Shown here: positions 8,015-15,419 of the stretch, in pieces
How positions within the stretch are numbered: the first letter of the stretch is position 1
Layout: each line of letters starts with the position of its first letter
NCBI RefSeq assembly: GCF_041022165.1
Contig: NZ_CP163302.1
Coordinates: forward strand, 3,286,001 to 3,350,000
Direction of reading: 5' to 3'
DNA from: Sinomonas sp. P10A9
Lineage (GTDB): Bacteria > Actinomycetota > Actinomycetes > Actinomycetales > Micrococcaceae
Length of the DNA: 64,000 bases
Position numbers and translations under genes: made by a program
Notes under the pieces: model-generated
Database searches by the model: none
Seen by the model: the letters and a program-made list of their open reading frames with translations, nothing else
What the model was told of the DNA's origin: nothing

Positions 8015-8641
8015 CTACTCGGCCGCCGCGGAGGTGATGAGGGTCTTGAGGGTGCCCCGCTCGAGCTGGCCCAGGACGCGCGAGGCCACGCGGCCCTGCT
8101 TGTCGAGCACGAGGGTGGTGGGGACGGCGCCGGGCGGGACCATCCCGGACATGGCCAGGAGAACCTGGCCGTCCTTGTCGTTGAAGCTGGGGTAGGTCAG
8201 CTTGAAGCTCTGCTCGAACGCCTCGGCGGTGCCCTGCTCGTCCCGGAGGTTGACGCCGTAGAAGACGATCCCCTGCGGCTTGAACTCCGTGTGCAGGGCC
8301 TCGAGCTCGGGGGCCTCGACGCGGCATGGGGCGCACGCCGCGAACCAGAAGTTCAGCACAGTGACGTGGCCCACAAGGTCCTTGGAACCGAGCTTCGTGC
8401 CGTCGTACAGCACTCCCGTGAAGTCCACCGGCGGCTTGCGGGTGTCCTTCGCGTACTCGGTGACCGAGCCGTCGCCGGCAACGTAGTTCTTGTTGTCCCC
8501 CGCGCGGGCCTGCTGCGCGAGGGGATCATCGGCGGCACACCCGGAGAGGGCCGCTGCGAGGCCGACGGCGCCTAGGGCACCTGCCGCGGTCAGGAGCCGA
8601 CGGCGGGACAGGCCTCCGGGGGCATTGAGGGCGTCCGTCAT
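8015..8641 (-). CDS. TlpA/ResA-like thioredoxin lipoprotein
   Basis: Extracytoplasmic thiol-disulfide oxidoreductase of 208 residues. It begins with a basic RRR segment, a hydrophobic stretch and a lipobox (LSGC, Cys about residue 35), so it is probably anchored outside the membrane. The thioredoxin fold carries the active-site CAPC at about 103-106 in the context NFWFAACAPCRVEAPEL. The family reduces apocytochrome c haem-site cysteines using electrons from CcdA, encoded immediately downstream. The start abuts the stop of the histidine phosphatase gene (TGAATG). Confidence 0.93.
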   Translation of the reverse strand: MTDALNAPGGLSRRRLLTAAGALGAVGLAAALSGCAADDPLAQQARAGDNKNYVAGDGSVTEYAKDTRKPPVDFTGVLYDGTKLGSKDLVGHVTVLNFWFAACAPCRVEAPELEALHTEFKPQGIVFYGVNLRDEQGTAEAFEQSFKLTYPSFNDKDGQVLLAMSGMVPPGAVPTTLVLDKQGRVASRVLGQLERGTLKTLITSAAAE

Positions 8642-9310
8642 TCAGGCCCCCGGCGTGGTGGCCGCGCCCGGAAGGAGCCGGGCGGCTGGCTCGGTGTAGC
8701 GGAGCGAGACCACAGAACCTGTCGAGGTATCGATCGTGAGGGAGGTCAGGGACGTCAGGGTGCACTCGCGCTTGCGCGGATCGTGGGCGAGCGGGCGGCC
8801 CTCGGCCTTGAGCCGGGCGGCCCAGATGGGCAGCTGGTGCGCAACGAGGATCGCCTCAGAGCCCTCTCCCCCGCGCTCGTAGGCAGTGCGTGCCGCGTCC
8901 CGCGCCGCGGCGAGCACGCGGGCAGCCTGAGCCTCGTAGGGCTCACCCCATGAGGGCCGCAGCGGATTGAGGATGTACGGCCAGTGCTTCGGCTTGAGCA
9001 GCTCGCGCGGCGTCACCTTGAGGCCCTCGAAGTGGTTCTCCGCTTCGATGATGCGCGGCTCGGTACCGACCTCGAGGCCGAGCGCCGCAGCGGTGGGCGC
9101 CGCCGTCTCCTGGGCACGAATCAGCGGCGAGGCTGCAAGCAGGACGATCCGCGCGCCGTCGTGCGCTCGCCGCGCGAAGTGCTCCGCGAGGCAGTCCGCC
9201 ATCTGCCGGCCCAGCTCGGACAGGTGGAAATCCGGGAGCCGGCCGTAGAGCACGCCCGCGGGGTTGTACACCTCGCCGTGCCGCAGCAGATGAACGGTTG
9301 ATGAAGGCAT
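8642..9310 (-). CDS. Histidine phosphatase family protein (phosphoglycerate-mutase-like)
   Basis: Cytoplasmic phosphohydrolase/mutase of about 222 residues. The catalytic RHG is at residues 10-12 (VHLLRHGEVYNP), followed by the VLYGRLPDFHLSELG segment and a later AHQLPI histidine. Physiological substrate unknown. The start at 9310 is chosen because it places RHG at the usual distance; in-frame starts at 9331 and 9397 exist. It is the first gene of the cytochrome c maturation operon, a common actinobacterial arrangement. A TAGAAT -10-like hexamer lies about 100 bases upstream on the minus strand. One copy of the dispersed motif (9153-9166) falls in its coding sequence and encodes AHDGAR. Confidence 0.9.
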   Translation of the reverse strand: MPSSTVHLLRHGEVYNPAGVLYGRLPDFHLSELGRQMADCLAEHFARRAHDGARIVLLAASPLIRAQETAAPTAAALGLEVGTEPRIIEAENHFEGLKVTPRELLKPKHWPYILNPLRPSWGEPYEAQAARVLAAARDAARTAYERGGEGSEAILVAHQLPIWAARLKAEGRPLAHDPRKRECTLTSLTSLTIDTSTGSVVSLRYTEPAARLLPGAATTPGA

Positions 9311-9554
9311 GACATCCAGTTTCTCAAACATGGCGGGCGGCAGGGAAATCGCGTGGACGGTGTGGGTGGAGGACCCGAGGGAGGCGACTCGGAGCAACCG
9401 CCAACCGATTCTACAGGGAGTAGAACTATCACGGACACCCTAGAGTTCCCTGTGTAAGGCTCGCCACAGCCCTTGCGTGTGCATGCATCTGCATGTTTTC
9501 ATAGATATCAGCGGTTACTTGACGCTTCAATCACTTTCTAGAAGGAGATATCCC

Positions 9555-10103
9555 GTGACTCTGCCCCACGGCCTCACCACCGGCACCTGGACCCTCGACC
9601 CCTCGCACAGCGAGATCGGCTTCACCGTCCGCCACGCGGGCATCAGCAAGGTCCGCGGACGCTTCGCGGACGCCTCGGCAACCGTCGAGGTCGGCGCGAC
9701 CCGTGACGAGACGAAGGCGACGGCAGCCATCAAGACCGCGTCCTTCGACTCGGGAGACGCGAACCGCGACGGCCACGTCAAGAGCGCCGACTTCTTCGAC
9801 GTCGAGCAGTTCCCGGAAATCACCTTCACCTCCACCGCACTCGAGGCGAAGGGCGACGACTACGACCTGACCGGCGATCTCACGATCAAGGGCGTCACCA
9901 AGTCCGTCACGATCGAGACCGAGTTCAACGGCATCGCCGTGGACCCGTTCGGCAACACCCGCGCGGGTGTCTCTGGCGAGACGACGATCTCCCGCAAGGA
10001 CTTCGGCCTCACGTGGAACGCTGTCCTCGAGACCGGCGGCGTGCTGGTCTCCGACAAGGTCGTCATCTCCCTCGACCTCGCGTTCATCGCGCCGCAGGCC
10101 TGA
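9555..10103 (+). CDS. YceI family protein
   Basis: YceI-like lipid-binding lipocalin-fold protein, 182 residues. Family features are GTWTLDPSHSEIGFTVRHAGISKVRG at the N-terminus, then SADFFDVEQFPEITF and DLTIKGVTKSV. Homologues bind isoprenoid-like lipids and are linked to stress; no signal peptide is visible, so it should be cytoplasmic. The GTG at 9555 is chosen because AGAAGGAGATATCCC precedes it at ideal spacing; upstream residues (from 9477) look non-protein-like. Confidence 0.92.
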   Translation: MTLPHGLTTGTWTLDPSHSEIGFTVRHAGISKVRGRFADASATVEVGATRDETKATAAIKTASFDSGDANRDGHVKSADFFDVEQFPEITFTSTALEAKGDDYDLTGDLTIKGVTKSVTIETEFNGIAVDPFGNTRAGVSGETTISRKDFGLTWNAVLETGGVLVSDKVVISLDLAFIAPQA

Positions 10104-10171
10104 CACCTGCCAGGGCGCGCACGAGCGCGTCCTACGCGGGCCCGGCCCGCTGAAATCCGGCCCCGCAGAGA

Positions 10172-10212
10172 TCCGGCCCCGCCGCCAGTGAAGATCTGGC
10201 TGCGGGGCCGGA
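10172..10212. terminator. Hairpin terminator after the YceI gene
   Basis: Stem TCCGGCCCCGC (10172-10182) pairs exactly with GCGGGGCCGGA (10202-10212). An extra copy of TCCGGCCCCGC just upstream offers an alternative stem. TTTAA follows a few bases later; there is no long T-run. Confidence 0.55.
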
Positions 10213-10351
10213 CGCCTTTAAGCGCCGACTTCAATCGCTATCTTGACCACCAACTTTGATCAACAACTTTGATCAACAGCCCAGCGCTCATCGCCACCCG
10301 GTGTCATGTGCGAGCCTCGGTGATGACAAACCTGTGACCAGACCGCACCGA

Positions 10352-10357
10352 TACAGT
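10352..10357 (+). promoter_or_regulatory. -10 element of a probable leaderless promoter
   Basis: TACAGT ends seven bases before the ATG at 10365, placing the transcription start at or next to the start codon. No convincing Shine-Dalgarno is present. Confidence 0.5.
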
Positions 10358-10364
10358 GGGCGCC

Positions 10365-10925
10365 ATGAGCGAACCCCTCCCGTCCGCCCACGAGCCCCCA
10401 GACATCATGCGAATCTTCAGCCTCGACGGCGTTCCCGCCGAGGTGCAGTCGTCCTACTGGATCTCGGTCGTGGGCGGCTTCATCGGTGTGATCATCGGGA
10501 TCGTCACGGGCATCACCTCCTTCGCCTTCCTGCACCTGCTCGGACCGATGTGGCTCATCCGGATGGTGCTCGACGTCGTGGCCGTCGCGTTCGCGTCGGC
10601 CCAGATCCTTCTGGGGGTGGCCGCTAAGCAGCGGAAGGAGTGGGCACGGCTCCAGCTCACGGCGCTTGCGGCCATAGAGGTCGCCCTGGTGGTCGGGATC
10701 GTTCTCGGCGGGGTTCCTGCCGGTTACTGGTACGGTTTCGGGCTCACGGTCGTCGCCGCGGCGCTTCTGTGGCTCCCCAGCTCGAACAGGTGGTTCGGCC
10801 GCAGATCCGCCGAAGCCGAAGCGGCACTGCTCACAGACCCTGCGCGGGAGATAGGGTGGGATCAACGCATCGGGGACGCGGAGGCGCTCCCCACCGGGCC
10901 ACCTTCGACGATTGGACCCTCATGA
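10365..10925 (+). CDS. Membrane protein of unknown function (four membrane segments)
   Basis: Not recognised. The 186-residue protein has a short cytoplasmic N-terminus and four hydrophobic segments between about residues 25 and 145, then a soluble tail rich in Ala and Glu. The start at 10365 fits a leaderless promoter; a GTG nine bases earlier is possible. Its stop overlaps the start of the next gene as ATGA, so the two are cotranscribed. Together with the following two genes it forms a small membrane-protein cluster whose topologies look alike. Confidence 0.75.
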   Translation: MSEPLPSAHEPPDIMRIFSLDGVPAEVQSSYWISVVGGFIGVIIGIVTGITSFAFLHLLGPMWLIRMVLDVVAVAFASAQILLGVAAKQRKEWARLQLTALAAIEVALVVGIVLGGVPAGYWYGFGLTVVAAALLWLPSSNRWFGRRSAEAEAALLTDPAREIGWDQRIGDAEALPTGPPSTIGPS

Positions 10926-11851
10926 GCACGCCTGACGTCCCTCCGAACGGCTCTGAGCAGCCGGAAGAGGGGGCGCCGACGCACCGGCCGTCCGAGCCAC
11001 AGGACACGCAGGGCAGTCGTCAAGAGCCTAGCGCCCCGGCAGGACGCCCTGCCCCCCGCTACGGACAGTACGCGCCCGGGTTCGAGCCGAATGCGCAGCA
11101 GCAGCCCCCGGCCTACGGCCAACCCCAGTACGGCCAGCCCCAGTATGGGCAGCAGCCCCCCGCCTACGGCCAGCCCCAGTATGGGCAGCAGCCCCCCGCC
11201 TACGGCCAGCCCGAGTACGGGCAGCCCCAGTACGGCCAGCAGCCCCCCGCCTACGGCCAGCCCCAGTACGGCCAGCCTCCGTATGGACAGCAGCCGCCCT
11301 ACTCCCCCCAGCCGCCCGCCTACGGCTACGGAGGGCCGGGCTATGGGGCCCCAAGTCCCGAGGCGCAGCAGGCGGCGGTGCGCCGGGCGTCCCTCCTGCT
11401 CTTCGTGACGGCGGCGGCAGAGGTCGTCATTGGCTTCATCGCGACTATGGCCGAGCTCAACTTGCCGGCGAGCTCACTCCGCGATGTTTTCAACCGGGCT
11501 GGCGGCGCGCAGGCGGGAATCACCTTCGAGCAGTTCCGCCAGATCATCAGCACGTTCGTGTGGGTGGCGATGAGCGGAGCGGTGGTCAACGCCATTGTCC
11601 TTGTCCTGTGCGGCGTGTTCCTCTCCCGGGGCCGCCGGTGGGCCAGGGTCCTCGGCACGGTATTCCTGTGCCTCACGATCTTGGCGTTTTTTGCCGGCGG
11701 ACTGTTCTCGCTCCTCACAATGGCGCTCGCGGTCGCCTCGATGGTGATGATGTTCCGGCCAGCCGTCACGGCATTCCTGAACGCAAACAACCAGTTCGCC
11801 AACCCCTACACCCCGAAGGGACCCACCTTCGGCAATCCGTACGGCCAGTGA
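10922..11851 (+). CDS. Membrane protein with Tyr/Gly/Gln/Pro repeat N-terminus
   Basis: 309-residue protein. Residues about 1-140 are low-complexity, with many repeats of the type [10 protein letters not shown]; residues 150-300 carry four hydrophobic segments. It is likely a membrane protein with a disordered, aromatic-rich cytoplasmic arm. Such arms can drive clustering or bind partners, but the role is unknown. Start overlaps the previous stop (ATGA). The repeat DNA (about 11100-11330) is prone to copy-number change. Confidence 0.8.
   Translation: MSTPDVPPNGSEQPEEGAPTHRPSEPQDTQGSRQEPSAPAGRPAPRYGQYAPGFEPNAQQQPPAYGQPQYGQPQYGQQPPAYGQPQYGQQPPAYGQPEYGQPQYGQQPPAYGQPQYGQPPYGQQPPYSPQPPAYGYGGPGYGAPSPEAQQAAVRRASLLLFVTAAAEVVIGFIATMAELNLPASSLRDVFNRAGGAQAGITFEQFRQIISTFVWVAMSGAVVNAIVLVLCGVFLSRGRRWARVLGTVFLCLTILAFFAGGLFSLLTMALAVASMVMMFRPAVTAFLNANNQFANPYTPKGPTFGNPYGQ
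11100..11330 (+). repeat. Coding tandem repeats ([10 protein letters not shown] type)
   Basis: Imperfect in-frame tandem repeats built from CCCGCCTACGGCCAGCCC and CAGTACGGCCAG units. They encode about ten YGQ triads and could expand or contract by slippage. Confidence 0.85.
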
Positions 11852-11906
11852 CCCTGCGCGGTGTACGGCCAATGGAGGTGCGACAAGTGAGAGTGCGGAG
11901 CGTGTG

Positions 11907-12581
11907 ATGAGCCAGCCGACCCCACCGCCCTATCAGCCGGGCCCCCCGTACCAGAACCAGAGCCCGCAGCAGTATGCCGCCGTGCCCCCGCAGGGTCCGT
12001 ACCAGGGCCCGTGGCCTAGCCAGCTACCCGGGGGAATGTTCCCCGGAATGCCCACTACGGGCATCGTCCGGCCCGTCACCATCACCCTCGCGTTCTGGAT
12101 GCTCGTGGTCAGCGCGGTCCTTCCTCTGGCGGGCATCCCGGCCGCTCTGGACTGGATGCACACGTACCTGCGCGCGGCGATCCTCGAGGCCACGGCGCCG
12201 TCGGGCAGGGCCAAGGCCTTGACCTTCATCGAGCAGTTCAACGCGACGTCCGCGCCTCTCGTGTGGATCTCGGCACTCGTCGGGATCGCAGTCAGCATCC
12301 TCATTGCCTTGGGCATCCGTGCTGGCATGAACTGGGTACGCATCCTCCTCACGGTGTTCGCGGGACTCTCACTCCTGGGCTACCTCGGCAACGCTGCCGT
12401 CGCCCTGATGGTCTCGATCCCCGGAGCCGTGATGTTCGTGCCGCCCGTGATCGTCTACGTCTTTTCCATCCTCTCGGCCGTGCTGTACATCGCGGCAACG
12501 GTGCTGACGTGGCTGCGCCCCTCGAACGAGTACGTCGCCGCGCGCCGAGCCGCGGCCCTCGGCGGCGGCTACCTCCGCTGA
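11907..12581 (+). CDS. Membrane protein with Pro/Tyr/Gln-rich N-terminus
   Basis: 224-residue protein with the same plan as its upstream neighbour: about 55 residues rich in Pro, Tyr and Gln (PPPYQPGPPYQ), then four hydrophobic segments. The two are probably distant tandem paralogues. The ATG at 11907 is preferred to the GTG at 11904; ribosome-site support is weak for both. Function unknown. Confidence 0.78.
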   Translation: MSQPTPPPYQPGPPYQNQSPQQYAAVPPQGPYQGPWPSQLPGGMFPGMPTTGIVRPVTITLAFWMLVVSAVLPLAGIPAALDWMHTYLRAAILEATAPSGRAKALTFIEQFNATSAPLVWISALVGIAVSILIALGIRAGMNWVRILLTVFAGLSLLGYLGNAAVALMVSIPGAVMFVPPVIVYVFSILSAVLYIAATVLTWLRPSNEYVAARRAAALGGGYLR

Positions 12582-12616
12582 GGACCCGCATCGCAGGTCG
12601 GATCCTGCGCCCTCGC

Positions 12617-12764
12617 GCGCACGACGGCGAGCAGTCGCCTCAGGTGCGCCGCTCGCCCCGGTAAGGGGCGGCGTCGTGCGCCGTATCCGCGGGCGACCCG
12701 CCAGTAGACGCGTTGTCAGCAGGCGCCAGAAGCGCGGACGCGTCAGCAGGCGGCGTCGTGCGCC
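12617..12764. repeat. Intergenic cluster of the dispersed GCGCACGACGGCG / GGCGTCGTGCGCC motif
   Basis: Between two convergent genes, GCGCACGACGGCG occurs at 12617-12629, and the 15-mer GCGGCGTCGTGCGCC occurs identically at 12668-12682 and 12750-12764. Copies of CAGCAGGCG lie between them. No gene is supported in 12582-12821. Confidence 0.7.
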
Positions 12765-12821
12765 GTGGGTGCAGTGTCCGCAGGCGCAGTGTCCGCAGGC
12801 GCCACGAACGCGGGCGACCCG

Positions 12822-13619
12822 TCAGTCAGCAGGCGGCGGCATGTCCGCGGGCCGCGTGTCAGCGGGTGGCTGTATGTCCGCGGGCGCCACGTCCACGGCC
12901 TCGGGCGCGCCGGCGGACGGTTGCCCGGTCTCGCCGCCCGACTCACCGCGCTGGGCGTGATACGCGAGGATCTGGAGCTCCGTGGCCATGTCCACCTTGC
13001 GCAGGGTCACGCCCGGAGGCACCTGCAGGATCGTGGGCGCGAAGCTCAGGATGCTGCGGACCCCTGCGGCGACCACGCGGTCGCAGACGAACTGGGCCGC
13101 GGAAGCGGGGAGCGCGAGGACCGCCATATTGGTCCTGGTGCGCTCGAAGACGGCCTCGAGGTTGGCCGCATCCGAGACACGCAGCCAGCCGATCTCGTTG
13201 CCGATGATCTGCGGGTCGGTGTCCAGGAGAGCCACGACGTCGAAGCCGCGCGTCTCGAACCCGCCATACCGGGCCAGTGCGCGGCCCAGATTGCCCGCGC
13301 CGACGATCGCGACGCGCCAATCACGCGTGAGCCCCATCGCGACCGAGAGGTGCGTCAGAAGGTTCTCGACCTCGTAGCCGACCCCACGTGTGCCATAGGA
13401 ACCGAGCTGCGAGAGGTCCTTGCGCAGGGTCGACGAGCTCACACCCGAGGCCTCGGCGAGGGCATCAGAGGAGACGCGGTCCACGTCGTCGGCCAGGAAC
13501 GAATTGAGCGCGCGGAGGTAGACGGTGAGTCGGGCGACGACGGCCGGTGGGAGCCCCTTGCCCTCGGACAGCGAGACGGACGGCTCCCCCTCGTGACTCG
13601 CCCGACGTACCACTGACAC
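12822..13619 (-). CDS. rex: Redox-sensing transcriptional repressor Rex
   Basis: Dimeric repressor that senses the NADH/NAD ratio and controls respiration and fermentation genes. The winged-helix domain spans about residues 25-85 (VSSSTLRKDLSQLGSYGTRGVGY), followed by a Rossmann domain with the GAGNLG dinucleotide loop at 107-112. Family members are about 210-230 residues; this one has 265 because of a Pro/Ala/Asp-rich tail (PADTRPADMPPPAD). That repeat continues past the stop in another frame, suggesting decay or slippage. GTG start at 13619 follows GAGGAG. A TAGAGT hexamer upstream on the minus strand may be the -10. Confidence 0.95.
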   Translation of the reverse strand: MSVVRRASHEGEPSVSLSEGKGLPPAVVARLTVYLRALNSFLADDVDRVSSDALAEASGVSSSTLRKDLSQLGSYGTRGVGYEVENLLTHLSVAMGLTRDWRVAIVGAGNLGRALARYGGFETRGFDVVALLDTDPQIIGNEIGWLRVSDAANLEAVFERTRTNMAVLALPASAAQFVCDRVVAAGVRSILSFAPTILQVPPGVTLRKVDMATELQILAYHAQRGESGGETGQPSAGAPEAVDVAPADIQPPADTRPADMPPPAD

Positions 13620-13700
13620 TCCTCAGTCCTGCTGCTCCGGGGCCCTGAAGGGCCGCCGCACTCACTCTAAGTTCCGTCCGCAGGCCGGGCCAAATGGGCC

Positions 13701-13955
13701 TCAGCCCTGCCGGGCCGCCTCGACGGTGCGGCGCAGACGGGCCTCGTTGATGGTCCAGAAGTCGCGTTGGACCCCATCAACGAGGACCACGGGAACCTCC
13801 TCGGCGAAGCGGTCGCGCAGCGCGGCGTCCTCATCGATACGGCGCTCCTGCCACCCCACGCCTGCCTCCGACGCGACCCGGGAGACGACCTTCCTCGCGG
13901 CTTCGCACAGGTGGCACTCGCTCTTGGTCACGAGGATGATCTCGGGGATACGCAT
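13701..13955 (-). CDS. Glutaredoxin-like (thioredoxin-fold) protein
   Basis: 84-residue thioredoxin-fold protein with a CHLC redox motif at 14-17 (TKSECHLCEAARK) and the cis-Pro segment EEVPVVLVDG. It is related to the small glutaredoxin-like proteins (DUF836) found beside HAD-IB phosphatase genes in actinobacteria; the substrate is unknown. The ATG at 13955 is preferred over a GTG at 13964 because the likely -10 covers that GTG. Divergent from the HAD phosphatase gene. Confidence 0.88.
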   Translation of the reverse strand: MRIPEIILVTKSECHLCEAARKVVSRVASEAGVGWQERRIDEDAALRDRFAEEVPVVLVDGVQRDFWTINEARLRRTVEAARQG

Positions 13956-13962
13956 GCCTCCC

Positions 13963-13968
13963 ACGGTA
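13963..13968 (-). promoter_or_regulatory. -10 element upstream of the glutaredoxin-like gene
   Basis: TACCGT on the minus strand ends seven bases before the ATG at 13955, the leaderless spacing seen elsewhere in this window. Confidence 0.4.
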
Positions 13969-13998
13969 GCGCGGCCCGGTCCCTGCGCCGCGAATGGC

Positions 13999-14004
13999 TA
14001 GACT
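13999..14004 (+). promoter_or_regulatory. -10 element of a leaderless promoter
   Basis: TAGACT is followed by exactly six bases and then the ATG at 14011; there is no Shine-Dalgarno. Confidence 0.6.
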
Positions 14005-14010
14005 CTGACC

Positions 14011-14820
14011 ATGCCCGGAGAGAAGAAGGCGCAGGCCCCGGTGCGCCCCGCGCCGGTGGAACGCTCACGCGAGGCGGCCTTCTTCGACGTCGACAACACG
14101 CTCATGAAGGGTGCGAGCCTCTTCCATGTGGCGCGCAAGATGTACGAGCGCAAGGCGTTCACCCTCCGCGATGCGGCAGGCTTCGCGTGGAAGCACCTCG
14201 CGTTCCTGCTGCGAGGCGAGAACCTCGAGGACGTGCATTCGATCCAGGCGTCCGCGCTGTCCTTGGCTGCGGGCATCCTCACGGTTGACGTCGCCACCGT
14301 GGGCCACGAGGTCTACGACGAATTCATCGAGTCCCGCATCTGGCCCGGTACCAAGGCGCTTGCCGAGCAGCACCTCCGCATCGGCAGGCGTGTGTGGCTC
14401 GTGACGGCGACGCCGATCGAGATCGCCTCCGTCATTTCCGAGAGGCTCGGCCTCACGGGTGCCCTCGGCACCGTGGGCGAGATCGTGGACGGCACCTACA
14501 CGGGACGTCTCGTCGGGGAGATCCTGCACGGCCAGGCGAAGGCGGACGCCGTGGCGGAGCTCGCCGAGCGCGAGGGCCTGGACCTGCGGCAGTGCTGGGC
14601 GTACTCGGACTCGCACAACGACATCCCGCTCCTGACCCTCGTGGGGCACCCGGTGGCAATCAACCCGGATGTGCGGCTCCGGGCCCACGCGAACGCGAAC
14701 AACTGGCCGATCTACGACTTCCGAGCGGGACGCCGGGCCGCAACGCTCGGGCTCAAGGCCGCCACCGTGGGCGGCGTGCTGTACGGGCTGTGGCGGGGAT
14801 ATACGCGCATCCGCAGGTAG
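14011..14820 (+). CDS. HAD-superfamily IB phosphatase (SerB1-like)
   Basis: 269-residue hydrolase with the catalytic DVDNT at 26-30 (AAFFDVDNTLM), the later VTATP segment (motif II) and the acidic motif YSDSHNDIPLL. It belongs to subfamily IB1, related to phosphoserine phosphatase, but actinobacterial members often have unassigned phospholipid or phosphoester substrates. A hydrophobic stretch near the C-terminus (LGLKAATVGGVLYGLWRG) could be a membrane anchor. Gene order (glutaredoxin-like, this gene, bS22, HTH) matches the neighbourhood of Rv0505c in Mycobacterium tuberculosis, as I recall it. Confidence 0.9.
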   Translation: MPGEKKAQAPVRPAPVERSREAAFFDVDNTLMKGASLFHVARKMYERKAFTLRDAAGFAWKHLAFLLRGENLEDVHSIQASALSLAAGILTVDVATVGHEVYDEFIESRIWPGTKALAEQHLRIGRRVWLVTATPIEIASVISERLGLTGALGTVGEIVDGTYTGRLVGEILHGQAKADAVAELAEREGLDLRQCWAYSDSHNDIPLLTLVGHPVAINPDVRLRAHANANNWPIYDFRAGRRAATLGLKAATVGGVLYGLWRGYTRIRR

Positions 14821-14928
14821 CCCCGCCGGCTCCTCGGGCGCCGGGATCGGGTGCTGGGACCCCCCAACTCTGCCCCGCGCGGAGTCCACGAACGGTCCGC
14901 GAGCGCCACAACGCGCCCAGAACGCCAC

Positions 14929-14957
14929 GAGGCCCGCCCCCAACAGGGACGGGCCTC
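14929..14957. terminator. Hairpin terminator serving the bS22 gene
   Basis: GAGGCCCG (14929-14936) pairs with CGGGCCTC (14950-14957), a perfect 8-base stem with a 13-base loop, about 30 bases after the leftward bS22 stop and also downstream of the rightward HAD gene. Confidence 0.5.
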
Positions 14958-14987
14958 GCATCACCTTCGCCCGTGAGGGCGGGGCGC

Positions 14988-15086
14988 CTACTTCTTGTTG
15001 CGGCGCTGGTGACGAGTCTTGCGAAGCAGCTTGCGGTGCTTCTTCTTGGCCATGCGCTTGCGCCGCTTCTTGATGACTGAACCCAC
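14988..15086 (-). CDS. Small ribosomal protein bS22 (AURKAIP1/COX24-domain protein)
   Basis: A 32-residue, extremely basic protein. Read on the minus strand from GTG 15086 to TAG 14988 it gives MGSVIKKRRKRMAKKKH then RKLLRKTRHQRRNKK, the well-conserved actinobacterial mini-protein found bound to the 30S subunit near the decoding site. It has AGGAA six bases before the GTG. Partner genes (HTH protein upstream, HAD phosphatase downstream) match the usual actinobacterial arrangement. A GC-rich inverted repeat (15117-15130, CCGGCC/GGCCGG) lies in its leader. Confidence 0.93.
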   Translation of the reverse strand: MGSVIKKRRKRMAKKKHRKLLRKTRHQRRNKK

Positions 15087-15202
15087 GTGCAGTTCCTAAC
15101 CGATAGTTGGTGTCCCGGCCGCTGGCCGGCGCGCTCGGGGCGGCTTTCAACCAACTGCTGGTGACGGGACGTTAAACGTTCCTCAACAGGATACCGTACA
15201 CG

Positions 15203-15406
15203 TCAGGCGGTCTCACTCCGGCCGTCGACCACCGCATTGCGCAGGTACTCCTCCACTGCGGCCTCAGGCACCCGGTACGAGCGGCCGAAGCGCACGGCCG
15301 GCATCTCTCCAGAGTGGACAAGACGGTAGACCGTCATCTTGGACACGCGCATCATCTCCGCAACCTCAGCAACGGTGAGGAACCGGGAAGTGGAGAAATC
15401 AGCCAT
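15203..15406 (-). CDS. Excisionase-type helix-turn-helix DNA-binding protein
   Basis: 67-residue MerR/excisionase-like HTH protein (FLTVAEVAEMMRVSKMTVYR, then LVHSGEMPAVRFGRSYRVPE). Despite the family name it is not a phage excisionase here: the same protein sits beside bS22 in many actinobacteria (Rv0500A in M. tuberculosis, from memory) and is a chromosomal regulator of unclear targets. The ATG at 15406 is chosen because TAGAGT ends eight bases before it, giving a leaderless transcript; the upstream open stretch overlaps the DAHP synthase gene. Confidence 0.9.
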   Translation of the reverse strand: MADFSTSRFLTVAEVAEMMRVSKMTVYRLVHSGEMPAVRFGRSYRVPEAAVEEYLRNAVVDGRSETA

Positions 15407-15413
15407 ACAAAAT

Positions 15414-15419
15414 ACTCTA
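15414..15419 (-). promoter_or_regulatory. -10 element of a leaderless promoter for the HTH gene
   Basis: TAGAGT on the minus strand ends eight bases from the ATG at 15406; it overlaps the stop region of the DAHP synthase gene. Confidence 0.5.

Noticed and set aside
9541..9557. AGAAGGAGATATCC ribosome site, similar to cloning-vector leaders
   Set aside because: Considered as vector contamination; flanking DNA is normal genomic sequence and GAAGGAGATAT is simply a strong natural site.
12743..12946. Short minus-strand frame with APADTAPADTAP repeats
   Set aside because: Overlaps the rex 3' end in another frame without a ribosome site; treated as decayed repeat rather than a gene.
15203..15406. 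Prophage excisionase
   Set aside because: Excisionase-like HTH fold, but no integrase, attachment site or phage gene nearby; the bS22 neighbourhood marks it as chromosomal.
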